Source of the DNA: Gonatopus flavifemur
Taxonomy: Eukaryota; Arthropoda; Insecta; Hymenoptera; Dryinidae
DNA: 64,000 nucleotides
Assembly (NCBI GenBank): GCA_018340375.1
Contig: JAFFJZ010000086.1
Span: forward strand, 310,001 to 374,000
Reading direction: 5' to 3'
Under the pieces are notes generated by a model, which was not told the origin of the DNA, did no database searches, and saw nothing but the letters and a program-made list of their open reading frames with translations. Shown piece after piece: positions 10,357 through 21,247 of the stretch (its first letter is position 1; each line of letters begins with the position of its first letter). The translations under genes were made by a program, and so were the position numbers.

Positions 10357-12132
10357 GCCTCAATTATAATTGGTACCAGTAACATATTTTTCAATGGGAT
10401 CAAATGGATATTCCATCACTGATCAAAATTCCGATTGATACCAATGCAATATTTTCTAATTGGATTCTCTTGGTATTCTATGATTATAGTTTCCTATTCC
10501 AGCAATTTTCCCATTAGTTCCAATACATCGAGGTCATCAGGGATTCCGATAAAAACCAATGATCTGATGCAATGAAAGAAATTTCAAAACTGACTCGGTC
10601 ATTGCCGGTACATACCTATAAGACTTTAGAATCTGTAAACTCGCCTATTATTTCCAATAAATTTGAATGTTGGAATAATCCAATTAAAACCCATTGATCA
10701 ATGAAATCGATACATCCTTAAATGCAGTCAGAAATCTCCCATGAGAAACCCAATCTCCATTCAATTTCACAAATTCTCTCATTAGCTCCAATAGATTGAA
10801 ATTGTGGAAACTTCCGATAAAAACCGTTTGCCTGATGGAATGGAGAAAATTTCAATCATCCAATCAGATATCTCTTATACAGACCAATAGATTATGTGAA
10901 GTCTGATTAATTCCCATCAACTGCAGATTTTTTAATCGGTGAATCCCCGATTGAAACCTATAGAAAAGAGATTCCGATATACTCTTATTGATTTTGAATC
11001 GGGGATTGAACTGTTCCGATTGATCCTATGCAGTCCGATTGATTCTGAATCGGTTCCTATCGGATCTTATCGGATTTTTTAACCAGGGCTAATGCGGTGG
11101 AATAAAGTCTAAAATTGAATTGGACATTTCTCATTCAATGCAATTGAATATTCAATCCCGTAAATATTCCTTTTATTTCCCATAAATTGCACTGAAAAAA
11201 AATTTCATCGAAAATCAATTATATTTTGTTGTTAGGGTAACTGAATATCATAGTCAAGTCAACGAATATACGGTCAGATTGACAGTATAATCGTTGATTT
11301 GACACCATGATGGTTGATTCAACTGCATGTAGTTGAGTCAACAGTGCATGTAGTTGAGGCAACAGTCAGATTCAGTTGGATATATCCAATCGTATTCTAC
11401 TGTTGAATCAACAATATCACCGTTGTTTGTACCCACCTTTTTTTCAGTGTGGGATGATCGAATAATCCAATTGAAACCTATTGATCAATAAAATAAACAA
11501 ACTCAAATCGAAATTGGATATTCTGGATAGAGACCCAGTAAGTCTTGAATTTTGTACAATTTTCCCATTGGTTCCGATAGACCGAATTCACCGAAAATTC
11601 TGATAAAAACCGATGATTTAATCCGCTGAAAGGAATTCTGAATTCGAATTGGATATTTCTCATTCAATCCTATTCAATTTTCAGATCCGTAAATGGTCCT
11701 ATTATTCCCCATGAATTCGGATAGTGGAATAATCCGATTAAAACCTACAGACCGATCAAATCTGTACGAACTCTAATCGAATTGGACATTCTTCATAAAA
11801 ATTTGTCATTACGTAACATTTACGATCGGTTTCAATAGCTTTGGGTCATGGAAATTTCCGATAAAAACCATTTGCCTCATGAAATGGAGAAATTTTCAAA
11901 CTCTCAATCAGATGTCTCTTATACAAACCGATTGATCACTGAAAGTCATATTAATTCCAATAAAACAAATATTTTCCTATCGGTAAATCCTCGATTCAAT
12001 CCTATATATACCACGTTACAATTAATTCCTATTCATCTTGAATCGGTAGTTGAGCCTCTCCGATTGACTCTATTCATTCCGATTAATTTTGACTCGGTTT
12101 CTATCGGTTTCTATTGGACCTTTTAACCAGGG
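10357..12132. repeat. Two diverged direct copies of a repeat ending in AACCAGGG
   Basis: After the last 66-bp units, the block at about 10560-11090 is repeated in diverged form at about 11620-12132. Both contain, in order, GGAATAATCC, ATTAAAACC, TTCCGATAAAAACC, a TTGCCT...GAAATGGAGAAA segment and ATC...TCTCTTATACA. Both end in TCGG...TTTTAACCAGGG. The copies are several hundred bases long. A 260 bp MITE separates them. The end motif, read inversely as CCCTGGTTAAAA, resembles the ends of the hairpin at 57491-57620. No coding frame is visible. Confidence 0.65.
11190..11449. mobile_element. MITE with CACTGAAAAAAA ends, copy 1
   Basis: The left end is CACTGAAAAAAAA and the right end TTTTTTTCAGTG. 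The 260 bp interior is built from GTTGA/TCAAC words in both orientations. Another element with the same termini lies at 57821-58069. Confidence 0.65.
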
Positions 12133-12445
12133 ATATCACATACTGAATCTGTGTAATGACGAAAGAGCTCAATGAGAATCAATGTGAGTTGTTACATGGT
12201 TTTGGGTTTGACGGTCAGTGATATTGACATAGTCATCCCAATAGGATTCAATAGGTGTTTCGCTGATTCATTGGGAAGTTCCAATGAGCGAGTGGCTGGT
12301 TAATTTAGACCAAATTGAATTGGAATCCATGAGTGGATTCACAGGGCAATGCAGGGCCTCTCGAACAGATCCAATACGTTTTTTCATGATTCGGATCGGG
12401 ATTGACAACCAAGATCCCACAAACGTTTTGCTGCGATTTGAATGA

Positions 12446-12549
12446 TGGTACGACGGAGAAGCAGCGTGGAGGCGACGGAGAAATGTCCGCACAAAAACAC
12501 GGCCTGGAAATTCCTCCGTTACTTCTACGCTGCCTGTTCGTCGTACCAC
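12446..12549. repeat. Imperfect hairpin with arms of about 40 bp
   Basis: GGTACGACGGAGAAGCAGCG on the left pairs imperfectly with CGCTGCCTGTTCGTCGTACC on the right around a short GC-richer loop. It is probably a small inverted-repeat element. The overlapping open frames on both strands follow from the symmetry. Confidence 0.55.
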
Positions 12550-12697
12550 GCTGTATCCACTGCTCCCTTTCTTCTCCCTTTATTCCACGGAGAAGCCACG
12601 TGATTCATCGGTGACTGTCGCATGTGGGTGATGACACTCCTTTTATATTACTTCGCGGAGCCAATGGACGTGTAATCAAATTTTCAATGTTCCGCAG

Positions 12698-12863
12698 CAG
12701 AGCTGCCAGGTGGGCATCGCCGTTCAGGGGAATAGTACCTCTACTATCGTTCATATACATATTCTCACCATCACTCGAAACCTTTACACACATGTAACTT
12801 ACATACACGGGACAATAGTAGGGTACACTTCCGCTCCGCGGGAATACCCATCTGGCAGCTCTG
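12698..12863. mobile_element. hAT-like MITE, 166 bp, with exact 8-bp target duplication
   Basis: The ends CAGAGCTGCCAGGTGGGCAT and ATACCCATCTGGCAGCTCTG are inverted repeats. The element is flanked by identical copies of TTCCGCAG (12690-12697 and 12864-12871). An 8-bp duplication and ends starting CAG fit the hAT superfamily. A second copy of the same length is at 59717-59882. Confidence 0.9.
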
Positions 12864-13036
12864 TTCCGCAGTAACTTCCATTGGAAACTCAGTATGTTCC
12901 TTGGGCAAAATGATCTTATAGTAAATTCAACTATTTCTTTCCGTGCTAGAAAGCACAGAAGATCCACGAACATCGATTCGATTATTGATTCAATGAAATC
13001 ATAACATATCTGCATGTTGATGGTAATAAATCACTT

Positions 13037-13471
13037 GACGTTTTCCCTCAAACGCTTCAATACGCTCACGTAATATTCCTTATTCACTGTCTGACATGGT
13101 GGGAGAAATTCGGAGTGGACCACACCACGGCAATAAAAAAAAACAGTCAACAAAACCTTGATTTTAGATCGACTCTGTCACGGTTTTTTAGGTTTTGACT
13201 CGTCTGAAAAGCGCCATTCCAATGATTGTTGGTTAGTTCCGATGTCATATTCATAGACCCATGTTTCGTCACCGGTAATGATGCCTTCGATAACATTTTG
13301 GCCCAAAGAGAGCATTTGTTTAGCAACATCAATGCCATGCTGTTTCTGCAACAAATTCAATACTCTCGGCACAAGCCGTGCTTCAACTCGTCTCATGGCC
13401 AAAATATTGTGCATAACGTTCTGCACCGATCCGAATAGAGATGGGACTGTGATAGCGATCACTGCTACCAA
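13037..13471 (-). pseudogene. mariner transposase relic, middle part
   Basis: On the minus strand the frame from 13471 gives the end of the second helix-turn-helix, then IITGDETWVYEYD with the first catalytic aspartate, and ends at a stop after ESKPKKP near 13178. Downstream, in a shifted frame, FFYCRGVVHSEFLP and QTVNKEYYVSVLKRL continue the family order to about 13037. The N-terminus, the second and third catalytic sites and the inverted ends are missing. It belongs with the mariner at 3363-4682 by shared motif wording. Confidence 0.8.
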
Positions 13472-13633
13472 TCACCCTGTTCTTTGTACTGAGCAGGAAC
13501 ACTTGCGATTGTTCTTCCATATGACTGCTCAATAAGAACCGGTCTGTGTGCAGAATGCAGGGTTGTCAACAAAATTATCGTACACGACATTGATTGGCCA
13601 ATTGAGCACCCGGATCGAAAAACTCGCCTAGCG

Positions 13634-14359
13634 CTCGAACACCTAGAAAAGTATTGTCCGAACCATGACGTCACACACCGAAATTAAGGGTGCCCCCTGG
13701 TCGATTTTTTCACTAGAAAACTACTAGATTGTTTCAACAATTCTACCTCATTAATATTCAATTAATTCCATCGACCTTGAGATAAAAAAATTTAGAATGA
13801 ATCAGAGATGCTGGCTCCGGTCTCAAAATAATTGTACATAGATTATATTTGTTATAATATAAAAAAAACTGAATAGAGGTTTCTTATTGGCTGATAACGG
13901 AATTTCGTTCTAATTATTTATGACGAGTTAGTTGAACGACAAACAGACCACGACCGGATCATTTGATTGATTCTGAATAATTTGATCCAAAGTTTAATGC
14001 AATTGATTGAATATTTTTGATGTAAAATGGTTGAAACAATCTAGTAGTTTTTTGGTGAAAAAATCGACCCCTTAAGAGCACTCCCTTAACAGTTGGAATT
14101 TCGAAAATTGAAGAATACTGGGTGATAGGTCTTGAAAAATCAATGCAAGTATCTGTTTACGATTGATTTTGGTTACGTAAAAATAAGTAGTTTTTATTCT
14201 TTATCTCGAAAACTATCAATCATAGAAAAAAATCGTAAACGGATACTTGCATTGATTTTTTAAGACCTATCACCCAGTATTTTTCAATTTTCGAAATTCC
14301 AACTTTGAATTTTGGTGTGTGATGCCACGGCTTGGAAAATACTTTTCTAGGTGTTCGAG
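13634..14359. mobile_element. Inverted-repeat element with a nested 210 bp MITE
   Basis: The outer ends are CTCGAACACCTAGAAAAGTA and, at the right, TACTTTTCTAGGTGTTCGAG. The similarity continues inward through GACGTCACACACC. A further inner inverted pair (GGTCGATTTTTTCACTAGAA with its partner at about 14035-14075) shows that most of the element is palindromic. No transposase is present. Confidence 0.7.
14093..14302. mobile_element. Small palindromic MITE sharing ends with the 1.9 kb foldback
   Basis: TTGGAATTTCGAAAATTGAA...GGTGATAGGTCTTGAAAAAT at the left is mirrored at the right with only a few changes over about 70 bp. The same terminal words open the foldback at 8374. This is a short internal-deletion relative. 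Confidence 0.75.
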
Positions 14360-14979
14360 AATCCCTGATGCTTATTCCTGGCGGAAATATTTCTCTGAGG
14401 ATTTGCGAGAATCTTTGAAAAAATTAAAAAATTCTAACATTCTCTGTAAATCTCTGCGAACTTCCAGAGTGATGCTGAAAATCTGTGAAAATTTCCTGAA
14501 CATTTCTGAGAAACTCTCAGAATTGGAGTTTTCACCAGGGTATGGTATCAGAAATATACGTATGTGACAAAACATGTGTATGCGATGATATTTTATATTA
14601 TGTTAATTTCAATTCAAATTTGATTATTCAAAGATGTTATTCCAATCATAATTTTTCATGTTGATTTCAAGAAAAAAAAGGTGCAAATATACGAGAAAAC
14701 TGATTAATTTCAACCGTAAAAGTGATTGAATCACTGCTCAATAAGTTGCTCTTTTTTCTGACTGTTCTTTGCTATCACTGTGATTTGAAAATCACCCTCA
14801 AGCCTATCTCTATGTACGGGGTGTTGCAGATGTGGTGCAAGCATAAACAGTACTGTTATGGGCGCGGTGCGGGTGCTTGCAGTACTATTGCGGGTTCACT
14901 GCAGCCGCACCCGCAACGCATCCGTAACAGTACCATATATTCTTATTTCAGCCGCTCAAAACTTTCAACTCGGGTAGTA
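14360..14979. other. Unassigned stretch
   Basis: 14360-14540 is rich in TCTCTG/GAGAA words and ends TTTTCACCAGGG, like the right terminus of the MITE at 59931-60093, so it may be the remnant of a related element. 14860-14930 is GC-richer with GCGGGTGC-type words in both orientations. I recognise no gene. Confidence 0.3.
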
Positions 14980-15136
14980 CCCATACAGCACACAGATATC
15001 CATTAGATGTCCATTAGATATCCAGGATATTTGGGATATCCAATGGAGATCTAATGGACGTCAAATGGATATTGGACGGACATTTGGATATCTATTGGAT
15101 ATCTGATGGATGCCATATCCAAGTGTGCTGTATGGG
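14980..15136. mobile_element. CCCA-type MITE, copy A
   Basis: Begins CCCATACAGCACAC and ends GTGTGCTGTATGGG. The interior is made of GGATATC, ATTAGAT and ATGGACGT words in mirrored order. It belongs to the CCCANACAGCAC family described at 53417. TAGT flanks both sides, but I cannot fix the target duplication. Confidence 0.7.
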
Positions 15137-16906
15137 TAGTCCCATGCGAGTTTCGTCCCAATTGGTAGACAACTGTGAAAAAAAATTTCCCCCTAGTGTG
15201 GAGGAAAACGTTCTCATTCGTTTCATGGGACTGTTTGATTGTAATTGAGCAATTATAAATTGAATGTACAAGTTTTCTATCTTAAGTCATTTGAAAATAT
15301 CGATACATTGAACAGCAGTTATTTCTTCCCTGACATCCTGTCACATCCTGTTACATCTATCTCTTATGAATATACTAAGAACGTGGAAGTGATGTAGGGT
15401 TCTTCATACCGAGTTTTTGGGTTTGCGTCAAGTCTTCGTCGAGTAATTTTTGCAATTTAGCATCTCCAAATTCCTGACGCTGTCCAGGACGTTCCCGATC
15501 GCCGAGATCAAAATCAATATCTGCGAATCGTTTATACCAATATTCACACCGATGGCTTTTTCATCTCTTGTTGGAACTCGTGAAGAATCCAGTGCCGAAT
15601 GTGCTGCTTATCGTTCACCATCGTATATACTACTATGTATTGCAGGTATGATATGTAGTGTATAAGAAACTTTGAGGTTAACTCCTTAAACCCGCAAATG
15701 GGGACGGGAATATTCAAATTTCAAATACGAATCCCCGCTTGATGAAAAAAAGTAAAAAATTAAGTAATGCACCTCATATTTCGGAATGGAATCTAGTTCC
15801 AGTTTCAACGCAATTTTTTCTTCACAATTGTGTTTGCAAAGAGAATTTTCATCCAATGTCCAGCAAAGATCTACAACGTCTTCAATGGATTGGTCATTGC
15901 CGTACTTACTATTGCAAACATTTAATTTCTTCCAATTTTGTACATGTACGTAATATATTCTGATCCACAGGTGCATGTGCTAGGGATCTGCTACTCAGTT
16001 CTAACTCTAAAACGTTATATGCGTATCTTACTCCATTCATCAGGCGGTTTTCATTCTGAACTGCTTTAGGCAGAACTTCCCCCTTGTTTCTCTGAAAACC
16101 ATCACAATGAACGATGATGATTAATTCGATGTGATCAAGATTTGCGCAAGAGCTCATAATCATTTTTTTAGAATGCCATCTGGAATTTCCCGATGCGTGG
16201 GGGAAAAATGATTATGAGCTTTCCGCAAATTTTCGCGAGATTTTCCGATCAATTTTAGAAGCTCAATAACTCACTTTCGCACGCATGGTGTACGGCTCAA
16301 ACGTGACTACAAGAAAAATTGACATCTCAAAAACTATGATATGTACCATGATAGAAGGAGATTCTGAATTTTTTTTATCGTTTACAGATCATTCGGTAGA
16401 ATAACAAGAAAAATCAAAACTACCTTTTATCAAAAAATTGCACTTCTCAGTTTTAATTGAAAAATTCCTAATGAATGTCAATCATATAGATTATAAAACT
16501 CGAAGAATTGAAAACTAGAGGAAAAATGCCAACTCTTATGCCCTCGAAAGTTCTCGATACGTCTGAAAGATTCCAAATAATAAGCGGTCGGAAATTACAA
16601 GATATCAAAGACGTCAAGTTTTCAAAAAATCATATGACCGAAAAGAGACCTTCAAAAACGAAATCCAAGAACACGTCTCGAATATTCTCCAACCATGAAT
16701 CGAAAAAAATCACTTCATCGAATGCTAAAATATGGGTGTAAAAACCACATGGAATGAACCCACCATGTGGGTTTTGTGAAAGTAAGATATACCAGAGTGT
16801 CTACTCCCGGAAATTCCTTTTCCTCTCATTGGTCAGTCTAATCAATGAAAACGTATGATTGATCAATTTCATTGAATCTCCATGACCGGTAAACACCCTG
16901 TATATG
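15137..16906. other. Stretch with a mariner relic and unassigned open frames
   Basis: Apart from the relic at 15396-15621, minus-strand frames of 84-96 codons overlap at 15686-16163. One reads through DQSIEDVVDLCWTLDENSLC. I do not recognise them and see no convincing splice sites, so they may be chance or a decayed gene. 16160-16270 repeats the words GATTATGAGCT and TTTTCGCGA. Nothing else is supported. Confidence 0.3.
15396..15621 (-). pseudogene. mariner transposase relic, N-terminal part
   Basis: The minus strand opens with ATG at 15621 and HIRHWILHEFQQ, the first helix of a mariner N-terminal domain, then hits a stop after about 25 codons. In a shifted frame DFDLGDRERPGQRQEFGDAK and LQKLLDEDLTQTQKLGM follow, which is the linker and second helix-turn-helix of a different mariner subfamily from the one at 3363. 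Part between the two blocks is lost and nothing downstream is preserved. Confidence 0.7.
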
Positions 16907-17277
16907 CTCTCTAAATTCCTTGGAGTGAAAATCCACTCTTGCCGAGTGAAAATTCACTCTTGCCGAGTGAAAATACTGCAACTCCGGAAGAGTGAAAAAT
17001 TTCACTCTTAAAGAGTGAATTTTCACTCTTAAAGAGTGAATTTTCACTCTATAAGAGTGGAAATCAACTCTGGTGTTTGGAGTGAAAAACTCACTCTTAG
17101 GAAAAAGAGTGAATATTGACTCTTAAAGAGTGAAATTTCACTCTCAGGAAAAAGAGTGAATATTGACTCTTGAAGAGTGAAATTTCACTCTTCAAGAGTT
17201 GAGCTCCCACTCCGTTCTAGAGTTGCAGTATTTTGACTCTTTGAAGAGTGAATATTCACTCCAAAGAATTTAGAGAG
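16907..17277. mobile_element. Inverted-repeat element made of GAGTGAAAA / TTTCACTC words
   Basis: The ends CTCTCTAAATTCCTTGGAGT and ACTCCAAAGAATTTAGAGAG are inverted copies. Between them the words AGAGTGAATTTTCACTCT and close variants occur over a dozen times, each nearly palindromic. CTGCAACTC and its partner GAGTTGCAG mark the arms. It is non-coding. Confidence 0.7.
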
Positions 17278-18043
17278 TGAGCTATATGAGATTTATATAT
17301 ATGTTACATGTGGTGGATAATGAAAAATTTCCATTTATGGATTACATAATTCATATATCGCATAAATATGTTCCATTTCCTGTGATGGAACATATAGCCC
17401 AGTTTGTATCACCTCTATGTGTTATTCAGGAAATATACACAAAGAAGAACAACCGAGAAACAGAATAATTCCGTTAGGTTGATGAAATATGGAGTCAAGG
17501 ATTTGTTTTGATGTTGAAATATCGCAAAGAGCTCATGTAATCCTCGATTCAACAGGAAGCATAGAAATCTGGGAGAACAGGTATGCTAGCGGTTCAATGG
17601 TTCCAAATAAGTGAGAAAAGTGAGTTGCTAGTGAAGAAAAGTGAGTAAAAAGTGAGTTTGCGATTGAAAAAGTGAGTTACTTTAAATATAATTGTATGGG
17701 TAGATATGCAAATAAAACTGTCAAATGAATACTGATTGTATCGATACTAATGGAATCAACAATCAGTATCACTTCAACTTGGGACCAGTGGCGGAAAATG
17801 AAGTATTATAGTGGAGAAAATGTCAAAAATATCGTCAGAATGATGTTGATGGAAATTATCCTCAATGTAAAGACTGAACTGTAATTTTCAGAATGATAAA
17901 CAAGCAATTTACAATGAATTCGCCTCATTCAATGGTAAACACTGTTTCATGCCAATATTGAAACAAACGAAAACCTAATTATTGATCTCACACATTGAAT
18001 GTTCATCAAACCCATTTAGGAATCCATAAGTTAGCGTAATATC
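17278..18043. other. Unassigned AT-rich stretch
   Basis: No gene or clear repeat. 17600-17680 holds four AAGTGAGTT-like words in a row. Confidence 0.35.
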
Positions 18044-18328
18044 ACCCCTCAAATACACACATTCTTTCACACCACCGGAGTACACATAGGTGTGAATTCG
18101 CACCATGCAACTGTACCGATTAACACCTCGGTTTCTGTTCGACCAATTTAACGTTACTTTTTTTCAATTTGAAGGGAAAACTGTGCAGATTAACGTGGTA
18201 TGGAAGAAAATTCACAAATATTTCATTTGATCAGCGAAAAAAACATGAGAATAAAATCGATTTTTGACGAAAAACGAAAAGTTTCAAAATGGTTGGTGCG
18301 AATTCGCACCTGTGTGTACTTGAAGGGT
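18044..18328. mobile_element. MITE with ACCCTTCAAGTACACAC-type ends
   Basis: The left end ACCCCTCAAATACACAC and the right end GTGTGTACTTGAAGGGT are inverted with a few changes. Just inside, TAGGTGTGAATTCGCACC and GGTGCGAATTCGCACC form a second, self-palindromic pair. The left arm carries a short extra segment. There is no coding content. Confidence 0.6.
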
Positions 18329-18438
18329 TAAGATTCAATATAATAGGGTGAGAAATGGAGTGAGATGACAATCTTTGAGAGAAGAATTTGATTTTTTCAT
18401 AGATTTTGATTAGGCAGTTGAGAATCAACCTGTTATGT

Positions 18439-18546
18439 CCCACACAGCACAGGAGTTCAGAAAGAAATTTTGAGAACTCATATTGAATTTTCCAAGCTTC
18501 AATTGAATCCTTTATGAACTCTTTCTAAACTTGTGTCCTATGTGGG
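18439..18546. mobile_element. CCCA-type MITE, copy B (108 bp)
   Basis: CCCACACAGCACAGGAGTTC at the left and a TGTGTCCTATGTGGG-type right end form inverted termini around GAACTC/GAGTTC words. It has the same length as copy H at 60265-60372. Confidence 0.7.
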
Positions 18547-18979
18547 CTTAGAGAATATGTTATCATAATTGACCTTCAATCTGAGAAATTCTACCAACAT
18601 CCATTTGCTTATGTCCTGCCAGAAATCTCACACAGCACAAGCATGTCCGAAATAAACTCCCACCATGACAGTTCCGGAAGAATTGCAACAATCATCACTT
18701 CAGAGAAATTTTGTTTTTTGTTCATCTATGAAAAAATGCATGCAACTACATAGAATAGTATCTTTTGCCTTGTGTGACTGCAATCTTCTCTATTACTATG
18801 AGAAATTGGATACTGGAACATATGAACACATGTAGTTACTCAATTCATGCTGCTCAATCAAGGCTCTTTTTCAGATGTTTTCTTGTCAAGATTTCGATAC
18901 AATTGATTCAAATGTCACTAGGAATATCTACTTTTCCCTTTGAATTATTTTCTCAAGTCCTTCAATGATTCCCTGACCT
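18547..18979. other. Unassigned stretch with a lone CCCA-type MITE end
   Basis: CTCACACAGCACAAGCATG at about 18629 is a left terminus of the same MITE family followed by a TGACAGTTCCGGAAGAATT segment. I find no matching right end. Otherwise no feature. Confidence 0.35.
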
Positions 18980-19369
18980 CCCACACAGCACCCTGGTCCT
19001 GTTGAATTCTTGAAGAGTTTTCAATGAATTCATGGTTGGATTCTTGAAGAGTCCCTGATATGACAGTTCAGGAAGAGTTCTTTATGAATCCCCAGTATTC
19101 GAAGAGAACTCTTGAATATTCTCAAGAATTCATAATGAATTCTTCCCGAACTGACATACTCTCTGAATCAGAAAGAGTCAGATTCCCACTTGAACGAGAA
19201 GATAAGTTCCCTACTGGCTGTCTGGAGAGTGAATCATCACTCTAACAGAGTGTAATTTCACTCTTCAAGTAGCCAGAAGGGAACCTGTCTTTCCGTTCGA
19301 GTGGAATTCTCACTTCTCCGTATTAAGCGAGTGAAGAGAGTTCATTTGGGACATGCTTGTGCTGTGGGG
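18980..19369. mobile_element. CCCA-type MITE, copy C, interrupted
   Basis: Starts CCCACACAGCACCCTGG and ends GCTTGTGCTGTGGGGG. Inside are GAATTCTTGAAGAGT words in both orientations. A second MITE (19181-19306) is inserted in it, which explains the larger size. Confidence 0.65.
19181..19306. mobile_element. MITE with AGGTTCCCTTCTGGC-type ends, copy 2
   Basis: The left arm contains CCCACTTGAACGAGAAGATA and the right arm, read inversely, CCACTCGAACGGAAAGACAG followed by GTTCCCTTCTGGC. It matches the element at 9269-9390 in both arms. The spacer holds ACTCT/AGAGT words. Confidence 0.6.
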
Positions 19370-19649
19370 GTTTCTAGAATTGTTTCTCTCACTCCTTGTT
19401 TCTCCATGATCGATTTTCACTTCCTTGAATTTTCCCTGACTTCCCAGAAGTGGGCATTCTAGAAAGAGGTATGAATAATATATCGTGCATAACTGGTGTA
19501 AAACAATAAAACCCATAGGAATCAAATAAATACCGATTCGTGTGGTATCGTTCTATCACTATAGAGCCCCATCGGGGGAACTCCTATGAATCGAATTCTA
19601 TCCGGACAGTTTTTAATTTGTTTCAAATTTCAGAGTTTTACATATTAAA

Positions 19650-19832
19650 AAAATCAGTGTCAGAATTAACACCGCATGGATTCTATAGGAGTCCACCCCG
19701 AAATTCGATGTTATAATAACTCTAAATGGTGCTGGAATGTCACCGTGCGGTGTCAAAATAACACCGTGAGGTGTGGAAACAACACCATTGGGATGGGACT
19801 TTTTCTAACACCGCCGTTTTTCTCACAGTGTA
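19650..19832. repeat. Fragment with repeated AACACCG words
   Basis: TAACACCG, GTCACCGTGCGGTGT and AACACCGTGAGGTGT recur, and the block ends CACAGTGTAG. It looks like one arm of an inverted-repeat element whose other end is not present. Confidence 0.4.
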
Positions 19833-21247
19833 GGAGAATTCATCATCATCATCATGAAGTAATCAGTCTTATGACTGGTCTGATGAAATCCTCCAACCCT
19901 GTCTATTATCCGCTAACCGCTTAATTTCTGCATATCTACGACCCTTATCTTGTATAATTTGCTTCATATAACTCAATCTAGGTTCACCTCTTCGAGTCTT
20001 ACCATTCATTTTTTCTCCCAATATTCCGATTCATCCCTAAATTACGCCTCAATAACTCTTCGTTACGCTTATTACGCTTAAATCACTTTTAGCTTGCGCT
20101 TTCGTCACGATTCCAGGCTTCATTCTTACCAGGACAGTTGAAATTCTGCAGTTCTCCAGGTACATGTTCCTGAATCATCTGGAGATGGTATAAAGGATGG
20201 GGGGCAATAAGTTTCAGGCTCTCTGAATATCACAAAGTCATTTACAAAGTTTCTCAATTGAGTGAAAAACCGATAATTGCCGTTTCATATATCCCCGGAT
20301 ATCGGAATTGTTCAAAATGCGAGCGAAGCAAGCATATGTGGCCTACAATCCATTCAAAATCAGCGAAGCGAATTTTGGAGGGGTTCGGACTGCTGAGCAA
20401 AGCGAAGTAGTCAGGAGGCGGAGCCCTCTGGTTTATTATTTGATATGTCTCTTGATTGTTGAAATAGCGATTTCCTGTTTTGAGTATGTTTTTACAGTAC
20501 CGCATGTTTCATATGCATGACTCAGGAATAATACAAATGAATGAATTCTTTGAGCATCTCTAAAACGTCCAAATCATTTGACAACGTTGTGAAAATTGAA
20601 AAGTTTGTACAATCAAATGTTTCAATTATGAACTCACTTCAAGGCATAATTCATTTTGACATCCTCTTATTTCAAAGAATGTCAATGGTAATTAGGCAAT
20701 GAATTCCTCAAATTGTAATATAATACTCGTGCTGACACGGAAAAATAAGAGAGGAAGTCAATTCTCAGAAACACAAAATTTGGAGATCAAAAGTGCTGGA
20801 AAGCATCGAAAAGCCAAAACCTGATCGTTTGAACAATAATAGTAAGGAACCCTGACAACTTTAAGATAAAATAAGTCTGTGACTACTGATACATTTCGAT
20901 AAATTACTGAACAAAAATCCATCAAGCTCCATTGAGAATTTTCATTTGATATCTCTTTGTGAATCTCTCTACAATGGCTGAAGGGTCAGATGAGATTCAA
21001 TTTTATACTCATGAATTCTTATAACGATATTATAAAATCTCATTAATTCCTGGACAAATGCTTATTTAGGATCTGATACAACCTTATAGATTCCACATAT
21101 CATTTTTTATGGAATCTTTTCCATGTGGTATCAACGCTGATGAATTATCCTCACCACGGGAAGCAGAATATTTATATCATCAGAAAATTCATCAGTTTGC
21201 ACAAATGTTTGATTTGATCTGTAAATTATCCACCATTATGTCTGATA
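19833..21247. other. Unassigned stretch
   Basis: A CAT trinucleotide run sits at about 19843. At 20316-20430 words such as GCGAGCGAAGC, CAGCGAAGCG and GAGGCGGAGCC crowd together, locally GC-richer than the surroundings. At 21109-21294 a 61-codon plus-strand frame ends in GAACAGAGGTGAGT, which resembles a splice donor. Its last 16 codons lie inside the adjoining inverted repeat and are mirrored at 23000, so I do not call an exon. Confidence 0.3.

Noticed and set aside
8805..10382. Pairs of nearly identical frames on opposite strands
   Set aside because: They are the same sequence read from the two arms of the palindrome.
14860..14935. tRNA-like GC-rich block
   Set aside because: GCGGGTGC words are mirrored but no cloverleaf, anticodon arm or A/B boxes in the right order could be drawn.
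15686..16163. Conserved host gene exons on the minus strand
   Set aside because: Overlapping frames, no recognised domain and no convincing splice sites.
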